Both the position numbers and the translations under genes were made by a program. From positions 61,131 through 125,130 of the forward strand of contig JBEBXK010000009.1 in the NCBI GenBank assembly GCA_040391605.1: 64,000 nucleotides of DNA, read 5' to 3'. Source of the stretch: Vulgatibacter incomptus_A (GTDB lineage: Bacteria > Myxococcota > Myxococcia > Myxococcales > Vulgatibacteraceae). Below are positions 35,731 through 43,825 of the stretch, piece by piece. A model generated the notes under the pieces. The model made no database searches. It was not told the DNA's origin and saw only the letters and a program-made list of their open reading frames with translations. Within the stretch, counting starts at the first letter, position 1; the number at the start of each line of letters is the position of its first letter.

Positions 35731-36642
35731 TCATAGCCGCTGCAGCCCGCGCAGCCTGGCGCTGCGCGATCGGGGGTTGGCCTGGAGCTCGTCCTCGTCT
35801 GCGGTGATGGACTTGCGGCTGAGCAGCTTCCACGCAGCCGCGCCACAGCCGCAGACGGGCATGCCGGGTGGGCAGCGACAGGGATGCGCCAGATCCACGA
35901 AGGCGCGCTTCACCATCCGATCCTCGAGGGAGTGGAAGGAGATCGCCGCCGCCCGTCCGCCGGGGGCGAGGATCGAGGGCAGCGCGTCCAGCCACTCGCG
36001 CAGCGCGCCGAGCTCGTCGTTCACGGCGATCCGCAGGCCCTGGAAGGTGCGGGTGGCAGGGTGGATCCCCTTGGGCCACGCACCCCGCGGGATCGCGGCT
36101 CCCACCACCTCGGCCAGGCGGGCGGTGTCGTGGATGGTGGGGAGCTCGTTCTTGATCGCCTTGGCGATAGGGCCGGCCCATCGCTCCTCCCCGAAGGACG
36201 CGATGACGCGCTTGAGCTCGCGCACGTCCACCCGCTCGAGGAACTCGGCGAGGGGCTCGGCGTCCTCGCCCATCCGCATGTCCAGCGGTCCAGCGGCGCG
36301 AAAGGAGAAGCCGCGCTCGGCCTCGTCGAGTTGGGGGCTGGAGACGCCGAGGTCGACCAGGGCGCCGTCGACGGCGTCGAACCCCAGCTCGTCCAGGATT
36401 CGGCGCGCATCCCGGAAGTTCCCTTCCACCGCCCGGAAGCGATCGCCAAAGGCGGCGAGGCGTCGGGTGGAGGATTCCAGCGCCCGGGGATCCCGATCGA
36501 CGCCGATGACGATGGCGCCCGACTCGAGGAGGCGTTCGCTGTGGCCGCCGTAGCCCAGGGTGCCGTCCAGGATCCGCCGTCCCGGCCCTGCCTCCAGGAT
36601 CTCGACCGCCTGGCGGGCGAGGACCGTCACATGGGGAGGCAC
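35731..36642 (-). CDS. rsmH: 16S rRNA m4C1402 methyltransferase
   Basis: 303 residues of the RsmH (MraW) family, which methylates N4 of C1402 in the ribosomal P site. The SAM loop is DGTLGYGGHSERLL, with VDRDPRALE next; later blocks include DLGVSSPQLDEAERGFSF and AISFHSLEDRMVK. Cysteines near the C terminus (HPCRCPPGMPVCGCG) are a family feature. The start is GTG at 36640-36642 with GAGG upstream. Confidence 0.95.
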   Translation of the reverse strand: MPPHVTVLARQAVEILEAGPGRRILDGTLGYGGHSERLLESGAIVIGVDRDPRALESSTRRLAAFGDRFRAVEGNFRDARRILDELGFDAVDGALVDLGVSSPQLDEAERGFSFRAAGPLDMRMGEDAEPLAEFLERVDVRELKRVIASFGEERWAGPIAKAIKNELPTIHDTARLAEVVGAAIPRGAWPKGIHPATRTFQGLRIAVNDELGALREWLDALPSILAPGGRAAAISFHSLEDRMVKRAFVDLAHPCRCPPGMPVCGCGAAAWKLLSRKSITADEDELQANPRSRSARLRGLQRL

Positions 36643-36734
36643 GTCGTTGAAATCCTCGCTCGGTGGAGAGCGCGCTGCGGCTCGGCGCGAGGGCTGCGCC
36701 GCCGCGGACTCATGGAGGCTGCGAGAGAGTCCCC

Positions 36735-36815
36735 CCCGTCCAAGGCGGAGGCGGCGTTCTCACATGCGCTGCGCACGAAGGGCCCTTCTCAGCGTCGCCT
36801 CATGCGCGCAGAGTT
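36735..36815 (-). repeat. Degenerate copy of the interspersed repeat
   Basis: TCACATGCGCTGCGCACGAAGGGCCCTTC followed by GCGTCGCCTCATGCGCG follows the order of the reverse-oriented copy at 60311-60367 (TCAC, GCGCTGCGC, GGCCCTTC, GCGTTCGC). The left hairpin arm has decayed. It sits past the 3' end of the STAS gene, within the dcw cluster. I quote it in blocks because it is broken by mismatches. Confidence 0.4.
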
Positions 36816-36828
36816 TGTCCGGAGATTC

Positions 36829-37221
36829 TTAGGCCAGGTTGGCCTCGAGGGCAAAGTCGGCGGCGGCGGCCTCGGCGTCGGCGAAGTACTCGAAGTCGCC
36901 ATAGTGGCCCGAGGCGCGGAAGAGGACCTGGTGGTACTCGCTGAGGTTGCAGATCTTCAGCTCGCCGCCGGAGCGCCGGAGGAAGGACGCGCAGGAGGCC
37001 AAGAGCCGGAAGCCGCGGTAGTCGATGTGATCGACGCCGCCCAGGTCGAGGACCAGGTTGTGGCGGCCCGTGCAGCCCAGGCCGACCAGCTCGTCGCAGA
37101 GGGCGATCATGCCTTCCTCGTCGAGGGAGCTGCCGCGGCTGACGACATGGACGTCGGCCCGCACGGCTGCGGCGATGGCTGCGTCGTATCCAGAGATCCT
37201 GGCGTAGGTGATCTTGTTCAT
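36829..37221 (-). CDS. STAS-domain protein lacking the phosphorylatable serine
   Basis: 130 residues made of a single STAS (anti-sigma factor antagonist-like) domain: NLVLDLGGVDHID is the core strand and loop, and FRLLASCASFLRRSGGELKICN the following helix and strand. In SpoIIAA-type proteins the loop reads D-S-S-G; here it is D67-Y68-R69-G70, so the serine switch is missing and control by a kinase is unlikely. It could bind a partner constitutively. The ATG overlaps the mraZ stop (ATGA), so it is made together with MraZ and may act in control of the division cluster (inference). Confidence 0.7.
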   Translation of the reverse strand: MNKITYARISGYDAAIAAAVRADVHVVSRGSSLDEEGMIALCDELVGLGCTGRHNLVLDLGGVDHIDYRGFRLLASCASFLRRSGGELKICNLSEYHQVLFRASGHYGDFEYFADAEAAAADFALEANLA

Positions 37222-37676
37222 AGTCCCAGCTCTCCTAGCGCGCGGGCGAGATCCTGCGCCTGCTCTCGCTGCTCTAGCTTCCATTGACGGAAGCGTTCCG
37301 TGTCCCAGACTTCGATGAACTTCAGCGTGCCCACGAAGGAGACGTCCTTCGTCAGGCCGCCGTGGTCTCTCAGGCTTGGTGCCAGCAACATCCGGCCCAA
37401 CTTGTCGACCGGCGTCTCGTGAGCGCTTCCCACGAAGAGCCGGAGCAGCGCGGTCAGCTTCGGATCGAAGTTCCCCTTGCCGGCCAGGGACTCTTCGAAG
37501 GCTTCCCACTCACGCATCGGATAGGCGCGGAGGCAGGGGTCCACGGGGCTGGGCGCGATCACCATCGTCTGCCCTTCCACGCCGCCGTACTTGCCCGCCA
37601 GGACCTCACGGAACTTCGCAGGGAGCGAGGTGCGCCCCTTTGCGTCGATCGCGTGCTCGTAGGTCCCGCGAAACAA
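37218..37676 (-). CDS. mraZ: Transcriptional regulator MraZ
   Basis: 152 residues with two AbrB-like SWAPTOR domains: YEHAIDAKGRTSLPAKFR in the first, and a second around HETPVDKLGRMLLAPSLR. MraZ binds repeats in its own promoter and controls the dcw operon. The frame is open to 37796, but the TTG at 37674-37676 reproduces the family start (M)FRGTYEHAID and has AAGGGG at good distance, so I choose it. A matching operator lies 38 bp upstream. Confidence 0.93.
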   Translation of the reverse strand: MFRGTYEHAIDAKGRTSLPAKFREVLAGKYGGVEGQTMVIAPSPVDPCLRAYPMREWEAFEESLAGKGNFDPKLTALLRLFVGSAHETPVDKLGRMLLAPSLRDHGGLTKDVSFVGTLKFIEVWDTERFRQWKLEQREQAQDLARALGELGL

Positions 37677-37713
37677 CTTCGACCCCTTTCCATCCTTGCC
37701 GATCCGCTTCGAT

Positions 37714-37737
37714 CCACCTTTTACCACTTTCCCCCAC
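37714..37737 (-). promoter_or_regulatory. MraZ operator: three GTGG boxes with 10-bp period
   Basis: On the minus strand GTGG occurs at 37737-37734, 37727-37724 and 37717-37714, exactly 10 bp apart. The spacers are A/G-rich. Known MraZ sites are clusters of three or four such short direct repeats at this spacing upstream of mraZ. A fourth GTGG at 37769-37766 is out of phase. Confidence 0.8.
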
Positions 37738-37854
37738 GAAGTGGCGAATTTCATGGCCCATCGATCCACCAACGTCGCTTTTTCCTGCCAACTCACGGAA
37801 CATGAGTTCAGGAATCAGGCAGAACACACCCCAAATGGGGCTCAGGATTGAGGG

Positions 37855-38014
37855 GGATCGACGCCGAAGGGGATCGACGCCGAAGGGGATCGACGCCGAA
37901 GCGGAGCAACGCCGAAGCGGAGCAACGCCGAAGCGGAGCAACGCCGAAGCGGATCAACGCCGGGGCGGATCAACGCCCGAGCAGGTCGACGATCGAGCGG
38001 GTCGACTCCAGCGT
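37855..38014. repeat. 16-bp minisatellite upstream of mraZ
   Basis: A unit close to GGATCGACGCCGAAGG starts at 37855, 37871, 37887, 37903, 37919, 37935, 37951 and 37967, exactly every 16 bp, and two weaker units follow. Internal changes (GATCGAC to GAGCAAC or GATCAAC) are shared by neighbouring units, a sign of duplication within the array. There are no distinct spacers, so it is not a CRISPR. Confidence 0.9.
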
Positions 38015-38040
38015 CGGGTCAACGGCGGGGCGGAGCCCCG

Positions 38041-38155
38041 GCGAGCCGGAGGCGAGCAAACGAAAGAGGCCTTCTCGCGCGGAGCGCGAGCTGAAGGAAT
38101 CACTCCCGCGTGAGCGGGGGAGATTCCTTCACTGGCCGCGGGATTCCTTCACTGG
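38041..38155 (+). repeat. Copy of the interspersed terminator-like repeat past pntB
   Basis: GCGAGCCGGAGGCGAGCAAA opens the copy, then GCGCGGAGCGCG and a hairpin with arms TGAAGGAATC (38092-38101) and GATTCCTTCA (38122-38131). The right arm with its tail ATTCCTTCACTGGCC is repeated once more at 38143-38157, overlapping the pntB stop. Confidence 0.75.
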
Positions 38156-39588
38156 CCGAGCTGCTTCAACTCGCTGATGACCTCCTGCAGCACCTGCTTG
38201 GCGTCGCCGAAGACCATCATCGTATTCCCGTGCTCGAAGAGCTCGTTCTTGATGCCCGCGTAGCCGGCGCCGAGGCTCCTCTTGACCACGAAGACCGTCC
38301 TCGCGTTGTGGACCTCGAGTATCGGCATGCCGTAGATCGGGCTATCGGTCTTGCTCAGCGCCGCGGGGTTCACGACGTCGTTGGCCCCCAGGACGATCAC
38401 CGCGTCGGTGTCGCGGAACTCCGGGTTGATCCGCTCCATCTCCCAGAGCTGCTCGTAGGGGATGTCGGCCTCGGCGAGGAGGACGTTCATATGCCCCGGC
38501 ATCCGCCCAGCCACGGGGTGGATGGCGTAGAGCACCTGGGCGCCCCGCTTCTCCAGCAGCTCGCCCAGCTCGCGGACGGCGTGCTGCGCCTGGGCCACCG
38601 CCAGACCGTAGCCCGGCACCACCACCACCTTGCGGGCCCCCTCGAGCACCATGGCCGCCTCCTCGGCGCCGGCGGAGCGGGTGTTGGTGTACTCCTCGGA
38701 GCCAGTGGCCCCCGAGGTCTCACCGCCGAAGCCACCCATGACCACGGAGATCAACGAGCGGTTCATGGCGGTGCACATGATCCTCGTGAGGATGATCCCC
38801 GCTGCACCGACCATGGCGCCGCTGATGATCAGCAGGTTGTTGCCGATGACGAAGCCCGTGGCACAGGCTGCGAGGCCCGAGTAGGAGTTCAGCAGCGAGA
38901 CGACCACCGGCATATCGGCCCCGCCGATGGGGACCACCAGCAGCACGCCCAGGACGAGGCTCGAGGCCAGCAGACCCCAGACGACCAACGCCCCCTGCCC
39001 GGGATCGGCGACGCCGAAGCTGAAGACCAACCCCAGGACCACCGAGCCCACGAGGAGGACGATGCTGAGCATGTGCCGTCCCGGGAGGAGGATCGGCCGC
39101 CCCGGGAGGCTCCCGTTCAGCTTGGCGAAGGCGATGGCGCTGCCGCTGAAGGTGACGCCGCCGATGAGCACCGAGAGGAAGGCCGTCACCGCCTCGGCGC
39201 TGCCCATCAGGGAGGCGGCGGTGCCGAGGCTGCCGCCCTCCACCACGTCCACCCAATAGATCGAGATAACCACCAGGGCGGAGGCGGCCCCACCGAAGCC
39301 GTTGAGGATCGCCACCATCTCCGGCATCGAGGTCATCTTCACCCGCACCGCGATGATCGCGCCGATGGCGGAGCCGGCGATCATCCCAGCGACGATCCAG
39401 CGGTAGTCCTCGACGAGGCCCAGCTCGATCAGGGTGCCGACCACGGCCAGGAGCATCGCCACTGCCGAGATGGCGTTGCCCTGCCTCGCGGTGCGGACCC
39501 GAGCCAGGCGCTTGAGGCCGACGACGAAGAGGATCGCGGAGAGGAGGTAGATCAGCGCGACGATGTTGTTGCGCAGGAGATCGCTCAT
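38149..39588 (-). CDS. pntB: Proton-translocating NAD(P) transhydrogenase, beta subunit
   Basis: 479 residues. About nine N-terminal membrane spans form the proton channel; the C-terminal ~180 residues form the NADP(H)-binding domain III, with VVPGYGLAVAQAQHAV and VIVLGANDVVNPAA. The enzyme uses the proton gradient to reduce NADP+ with NADH. It overlaps pntAB by 4 bp (ATGA) and has GAGGAGGGG upstream. Its last bases touch a repeat copy that may end transcription. Confidence 0.96.
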   Translation of the reverse strand: MSDLLRNNIVALIYLLSAILFVVGLKRLARVRTARQGNAISAVAMLLAVVGTLIELGLVEDYRWIVAGMIAGSAIGAIIAVRVKMTSMPEMVAILNGFGGAASALVVISIYWVDVVEGGSLGTAASLMGSAEAVTAFLSVLIGGVTFSGSAIAFAKLNGSLPGRPILLPGRHMLSIVLLVGSVVLGLVFSFGVADPGQGALVVWGLLASSLVLGVLLVVPIGGADMPVVVSLLNSYSGLAACATGFVIGNNLLIISGAMVGAAGIILTRIMCTAMNRSLISVVMGGFGGETSGATGSEEYTNTRSAGAEEAAMVLEGARKVVVVPGYGLAVAQAQHAVRELGELLEKRGAQVLYAIHPVAGRMPGHMNVLLAEADIPYEQLWEMERINPEFRDTDAVIVLGANDVVNPAALSKTDSPIYGMPILEVHNARTVFVVKRSLGAGYAGIKNELFEHGNTMMVFGDAKQVLQEVISELKQLGQ

Positions 39589-39872
39589 CCCCTCCTCCCG
39601 AACATCCGCAGCATGCGATCGGTGACGAGGTAGCCGCCCACCACGTTGATCATCGCCAGGGCGATGGCTGCCGCGCCGAGGACGTTGCTCACGGAGATCT
39701 CGGCGGTCTTGGCGGTGTAGAGCGCGCCGACGATGGTGATGCCCGAGATCGCGTTGGCGCCGGACATCAGCGGGGTGTGCAGCGTCGGGGGGACCTTGTT
39801 GATCACCTCGAAGCCCACGAACACAGAGAGGACGAAGACGTACAACCCGATCAGCAGAGGCCCCATTGTCAT
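39585..39872 (-). CDS. pntAB: NAD(P) transhydrogenase, membrane part of the alpha subunit
   Basis: 95 residues with three membrane spans (GPLLIGLYVFVLSVFVGF, GITIVGALYTA, and AAIALAMINVVGGYLVTDRML). It corresponds to the C-terminal membrane domain of the alpha subunit, here a separate protein as in Rhodospirillum-type enzymes. I choose the ATG at 39870-39872, which has AAGGGAAA upstream. Confidence 0.92.
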   Translation of the reverse strand: MTMGPLLIGLYVFVLSVFVGFEVINKVPPTLHTPLMSGANAISGITIVGALYTAKTAEISVSNVLGAAAIALAMINVVGGYLVTDRMLRMFGRRG

Positions 39873-39958
39873 TGTCGTTTCCCTTGCGTCAGCTACATCC
39901 CGATGTCTTCTCCGCCGCCTGGCCACGCGCCGCGGCGGCTTTGCCTATCTGGTGCCAC

Positions 39959-41089
39959 TCAAGCGGTGGCGCCCCGTGCCGCCGCGGCACCGAAGACCAC
40001 CGCGCCTTCGTGGGTGAGGAGCATGGCCTGGGCGATCTCGTCGGAGAGATCGATCGAGCCGCCCTTGGTCAGGAGCGCGGCCACCTCCGCCACGTTGCGG
40101 GCGTAGAGCATGCTGGCGTCCTCGGCGAGGGTGGTGGCCAGGTTCTCGTGGCCGATGATCCGCACCCCGCTGCGCACCACCTCCTGCCCGAGGACCGAGA
40201 GCTCGCAATTGCCGCCCTGCTCCACCGCGAGATCCACGATCACCGCGCCGGGCCTCATCCGGGAGACCATCTCGGCGGTGAGGAGGCGGGGCGCCGGCCG
40301 CCCCGGCACCAGCGCGGTGGTGATCACCACGTCGGCCGCCGCCACCTTCTCCGCGATCACCTCTTGCTGCTTGCGCAGGAAGTCCTCGGAGACCGCCTTG
40401 GCGTAGCCGCCGCTCCCCTCGCCGCCCTCCTGCATGACGGGCAGATCGATGAAGCGGCCGCCCAACGACTCGACCTGCTCCTTCACGGCGGGGCGGATGT
40501 CAGAGACCTCCACCGTGGCGCCGAGGCGCCGCGCCGTGGCGATGGCCTGCAGGCCTGCGACGCCAGCGCCCATCACCACGACCTTCGCCGGCTGGACGGT
40601 CCCGGCGGCAGTCATCAGCAGCGGAAAGTACTTGCCCAGGCTGGACGCGGCCAGCAGCACTGCCTTGTAGCCGGCGACGCTGGCCTGGGAGGAGAGCGCG
40701 TCCATCTTCTGGGCGCGGCTGATCCGCGGCACGAGCTCCATGGCCAGCGCCGTCACCCGCTTCCTGGCCAGCCGTGCGAGGATCTCGCCGGCCTTATGCG
40801 GCGCCAGGAGGCCGACGACGGCGGCGCCCTCCCGCAGCGCCTCGGCCTCCCCTTCCTCCAGCGGGCCGACCTTCAGCACCAGCCCCGCACCGCGCCAGCC
40901 GTCGTCCCCGCTCACGATCCTGGCGCCCGCCGCTTCGTAGACATCGTCGGCGAGATGCGCATCCAGGCCTGCGCCGCTCTCGATCCACGGCTGCCCGCCT
41001 CCCTTCGCCAGCCGCTTCACCGTCTCGGGTGTGGCAGCGACCCGGCTCTCGCCGGCGCGGCGCTCCTTCGGGATGAAGATCTGCACCAT
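39959..41089 (-). CDS. pntAA: NAD(P) transhydrogenase, soluble alpha subunit
   Basis: 376 residues, the NAD(H)-binding domain I, related to alanine dehydrogenase. The N terminus IFIPKERRAGESRVAATPETV is typical; the nucleotide fold has VVVMGAGVAGLQAIATARRLGA. It works with the two membrane subunits encoded next. The start has GAGGGAG 8 nt upstream. A repeat hairpin lies between it and the HD-GYP gene before it. Confidence 0.95.
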   Translation of the reverse strand: MVQIFIPKERRAGESRVAATPETVKRLAKGGGQPWIESGAGLDAHLADDVYEAAGARIVSGDDGWRGAGLVLKVGPLEEGEAEALREGAAVVGLLAPHKAGEILARLARKRVTALAMELVPRISRAQKMDALSSQASVAGYKAVLLAASSLGKYFPLLMTAAGTVQPAKVVVMGAGVAGLQAIATARRLGATVEVSDIRPAVKEQVESLGGRFIDLPVMQEGGEGSGGYAKAVSEDFLRKQQEVIAEKVAAADVVITTALVPGRPAPRLLTAEMVSRMRPGAVIVDLAVEQGGNCELSVLGQEVVRSGVRIIGHENLATTLAEDASMLYARNVAEVAALLTKGGSIDLSDEIAQAMLLTHEGAVVFGAAAARGATA

Positions 41090-41108
41090 CTCGTCGCTCC
41101 CTCTGCCC

Positions 41109-41215
41109 GTGATGAAATCGCCCTCGCACGAGGCCGAAGCGATTTTATCACCCGCGCTGCGCGCGAAGGGCTCTTTTGACGCGCGCCCGCCCCGCTTCGC
41201 TCGCGTCAGCCCATG
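41109..41215 (-). repeat. Copy of the interspersed terminator-like repeat past the HD-GYP gene
   Basis: Reverse orientation. Hairpin arms GTGATGAAATCGC (41109-41121) and GCGATTTTATCAC (41139-41151) pair with one G-U wobble; then GCGCTGCGCGCGAAGGG and the CGCTTCGCTCGCG tail follow. Confidence 0.7.
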
Positions 41216-41221
41216 AGTTCC

Positions 41222-42367
41222 TCAATCCGAGTCCGAGGCCTTCTGTCGCCGCTGCCAGAAGCGGCCCACTACGCCCAAGCCGTCCGCCTCGTCATCGGCT
41301 GCGCTCTGGACCGCCATCTGCTCCACCCTGGAGCGGATCTCCTCCCATCCGGACTCGGGGACAGAAGCGAAGGCGTCCACCACCGCCGGATCGAATTGCG
41401 TGCCGGCGCAGCGCTTGATCTCTTCGAGGGCCACGGCGAACGATTGACCCGCACGATAGGGACGATCCGAGCGGATGGCATCGAGGGTGTCCACCACCGA
41501 GAAGATCCGTGCGCCGATGGAGATCGCCTCGCCGGTGAGACCCTTGGGGTAGCCCTTGCCATCCCATCGCTCCTGATGCTGGAGGACGATGGTCGACGCG
41601 CCGGTCAGATACTCGATCGACCGAAGGAGGCGGAAGCCGATGGCGGGATGCTCCCGCATCTCCTCCCACTCGGCGGGGGTCAGGGGGCCCGGCTTGAGGA
41701 GCACCGAGTCGCGGACGCCTATCTTGCCGACGTCGTGGAGGAGCGAGCCCATCTCGATCTCGTTGCACTCCTCCAAAGAGAGACCCATCTGCTCGGCGAG
41801 GCGACGGGCGTAGAGGGAGACCCGACGGCTATGCCATTGGGTCTCCATGTCGCGGTAGTCGAGGGCGTTGATCATCCCATCGAGAAGATCGCGGGTCCGC
41901 TCCTGGACGAGGCCCTCGAGGTTCCGGTTGATCCGCTGCAGCTCGACGTTCTGCTCCTGCACCTTGACCGTGAGCCGCGCATGCTGGCGCTTGAGCTCAC
42001 CGACCTCGTAGGCCTGGCGCACCGTGCCGATCAGCTCGGCGTGGTTCCACGGCTTGCTGAGCAGGCGATAGACCTCACCCGAGTTCACCGCGTCGGCGGC
42101 GACCCGAAAGTCGTTCGCGGCGGTGAGCAGCAGGCGGGGCGCGTCGGGGCAGATCCGACGTGCCTCGGTGAGGAACTCGACACCGTTCATCCCCGGCATC
42201 ATGTAGTCGGAGATGATCAGGTTCGCGGGCTCCGACCGCAGCTCCGCGAGCGCCTCCTCTGGGCTGCTTCGGCCCGTGACGGCGAAGCCCTGGGCCTCGA
42301 GCACCCGCTGCAGGGCCCGAAGGATCAGCAGATCATCGTCTACGACCAGGACTCGGCCCAGCTCCAT
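41222..42367 (-). CDS. Response regulator with HD-GYP domain (cyclic-di-GMP phosphodiesterase type)
   Basis: 381 residues. The N-terminal ~120 residues are a receiver domain: VVDDD acidic pair, phospho-acceptor in ISDYMMPGMNG, and the LLSKPWN lysine. A coiled coil (~125-160, VQEQNVELQRINRNLEGLV) leads to an HD-GYP domain with HDVGKIGVRD and the GYP loop in ERWDGKGYPKGL. Such proteins hydrolyse cyclic di-GMP when phosphorylated. No histidine kinase is adjacent, so the partner is elsewhere. The ATG at 42365-42367 has GGAG upstream. It is divergent from carD. Confidence 0.9.
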   Translation of the reverse strand: MELGRVLVVDDDLLILRALQRVLEAQGFAVTGRSSPEEALAELRSEPANLIISDYMMPGMNGVEFLTEARRICPDAPRLLLTAANDFRVAADAVNSGEVYRLLSKPWNHAELIGTVRQAYEVGELKRQHARLTVKVQEQNVELQRINRNLEGLVQERTRDLLDGMINALDYRDMETQWHSRRVSLYARRLAEQMGLSLEECNEIEMGSLLHDVGKIGVRDSVLLKPGPLTPAEWEEMREHPAIGFRLLRSIEYLTGASTIVLQHQERWDGKGYPKGLTGEAISIGARIFSVVDTLDAIRSDRPYRAGQSFAVALEEIKRCAGTQFDPAVVDAFASVPESGWEEIRSRVEQMAVQSAADDEADGLGVVGRFWQRRQKASDSD

Positions 42368-42403
42368 CGTCGGCTCCAACACCACGTACAGGGGAAGAGC
42401 GCC

Positions 42404-42432
42404 ACCCTACCCCATTCGGCGGTTCGCCCCAA
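42404..42432 (-). promoter_or_regulatory. Candidate promoter of the HD-GYP gene
   Basis: Minus strand TTGGGG (42427-42432), 17-bp spacer, TAGGGT (42404-42409). The -10 keeps the key T, A and last T; the -35 keeps TTG. Initiation would be about 30 nt before the ATG. Confidence 0.3.
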
Positions 42433-42524
42433 GTGTCCCGTCTTTGAAAACACCTGATGTTCGCGGTCCTTGTGGCACTTCCACACACCTTCGATCGGGC
42501 GCGCTGCGTAAAGTTCTGGACAAC

Positions 42525-42562
42525 CGAGGGCAATAGGGGGGCTGCCATCCTCGTTGCCCTCG
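42525..42562. promoter_or_regulatory. Inverted repeat just upstream of carD
   Basis: Perfect 9-bp arms CGAGGGCAA (42525-42533) and TTGCCCTCG (42554-42562), 20 nt between, ending 27 bp before the carD GTG. It could be an operator or a leader hairpin affecting carD expression. Confidence 0.4.
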
Positions 42563-42589
42563 TGCTGGCGCCATGATAGGGAAATCCGC

Positions 42590-43816
42590 GTGCCGACCCA
42601 GGAAACGACGGGAACTCCCTCCGAGGACAGCGCCGCGGGCTCGATCCAGTCCGCCTCCGAAATGAAGGAGGGCGATCGGGTCGTGTATCCGAAGCAGGGC
42701 GTCTGCAGGATCCTCGGCCTCAGCTCCCAGGAGATCTCCGGACAGCGCCTCGAGTTCATCTCGATGGCGCGAGAGGAGGACAACGCGACGATCCTCGTGC
42801 CGGTGTCGAAGGTCGCTTCCATCGGTCTGCGCAAGGTCGCCGACAGCGTAGAGATCGAGGACGTCTTCGATCTGCTCGCCTCCTCCTTCGAGGATCCGGA
42901 GCTCGATTGGAAGGTGCGCCATCGCCTCCACGACGACCTGCTAGCCGCCGGCGGGATCCTCGGCGTGGCCGAGGTGGTGAAGGCGCTGCAGGGGCTCGCG
43001 AATCTGCGTCCCCTCCCGCAGAAGGAGCGGGAGCGCTACGACAGCGCGCGACACCTGCTGGTTGCCGAGGTCTCGGTCTCCCTGGGTGTCCCGCCCTCCA
43101 CCGCGGAGGACTTCATCGATCTCGCCCTGGTCCCGCCGCCGGGGACCGTGCGCCCTGCCTCGAAGCCGCGGCGGCTGGCGGTGATCACCCCGCGGCCCAA
43201 GCTCCCCCGGGGCAAGCCCCGCCGCGCCGGTGACGAAGAGCTCGACGAGGAGTTGGAGGAGGGCCTCGAAGAAGAGGATCTCGGCCTAGAGGAAGAACCT
43301 ATCGAGGGTGAGGAGGGCGAAGCGGAGGAGGTCACGGAGGCCGAGGAGGAAGAAGCCGCGCCTCCCAAGAAGGCTCCGGCGAAGAAGGCAGCGCCTCGCA
43401 AGGCTCCGGCGAAGAAGGCGGCGGCCGGGAAGTCGGATGCAGCGAAGGAGGCCGAGGCCACGACGGCTGCGAAGAAGACGGCGGCGGCGAAGGCAGCTGT
43501 AGAGAAGGGAGCTGCGGCCAAGGCGCCGGCGGTGAAGGCAGCTGCGGCCAAGGCACCCGCAGAGAAGACGGCTGCGAACAAGGCGCCAGCAGCGAAGACA
43601 GCTGCGGCCAAGGCACCGACAGCGAAGGCGCCGGCAACGAAGGCGGCTGGGAAAGCACCTGCGACGAAGGCAGCTGCGGCGAGAGCACCTGCAACAAAGG
43701 CAGCTGCGAAGGCGCCTGCGGCGAAGGCGTCGGCATCGAAGGCCCGCGCCGCGAAGAAGTCCACCGCCAGCGCCGCGAAGGCCACCTCGGCAAAGACGCC
43801 TCCCAAGCGAAACTAA
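42590..43816 (+). CDS. carD: CarD: RNA-polymerase-binding global regulator with histone H1-like tail
   Basis: 408 residues in three parts. Residues ~25-185 are the CarD/CdnL RNA-polymerase-interaction domain (EGDRVVYPKQGVCRILGL, then the helical ERYDSARHLLVAEVS region). A strongly acidic stretch follows (~residues 213-255). The last ~150 residues are Lys/Ala/Pro repeats like histone H1 tails. Only one AT-hook-like core, PRGKPRR, is seen, where Myxococcus CarD has several RGRP hooks. CarD works with CarG, encoded 9 bp downstream. The GTG at 42590 follows AGGGAAA; an earlier in-frame TTG at 42554 is unlikely because it lies in the inverted repeat. Confidence 0.9.
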   Translation: MPTQETTGTPSEDSAAGSIQSASEMKEGDRVVYPKQGVCRILGLSSQEISGQRLEFISMAREEDNATILVPVSKVASIGLRKVADSVEIEDVFDLLASSFEDPELDWKVRHRLHDDLLAAGGILGVAEVVKALQGLANLRPLPQKERERYDSARHLLVAEVSVSLGVPPSTAEDFIDLALVPPPGTVRPASKPRRLAVITPRPKLPRGKPRRAGDEELDEELEEGLEEEDLGLEEEPIEGEEGEAEEVTEAEEEEAAPPKKAPAKKAAPRKAPAKKAAAGKSDAAKEAEATTAAKKTAAAKAAVEKGAAAKAPAVKAAAAKAPAEKTAANKAPAAKTAAAKAPTAKAPATKAAGKAPATKAAAARAPATKAAAKAPAAKASASKARAAKKSTASAAKATSAKTPPKRN

Positions 43817-43825
43817 GGAGAAGCC

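Larger units (their letters stand above)
37677..38148 (-). other. 472-bp intergenic region upstream of mraZ
   Basis: From the mraZ start outward it holds the MraZ operator (37714-37737), about 110 bp of ordinary sequence where the promoter should lie, a 16-bp tandem repeat (37855-38014), and a copy of the interspersed repeat with its hairpin next to the pntB stop. I could not assign a confident -35/-10 pair. Confidence 0.7.

Noticed and set aside
37855..38014. CRISPR or iteron origin
   Set aside because: Units are contiguous 16-mers without spacers, and no replication gene is adjacent.
42554..42556. TTG start for carD
   Set aside because: It lies in an inverted-repeat arm without a ribosome site; the GTG at 42590 has AGGGAAA upstream.
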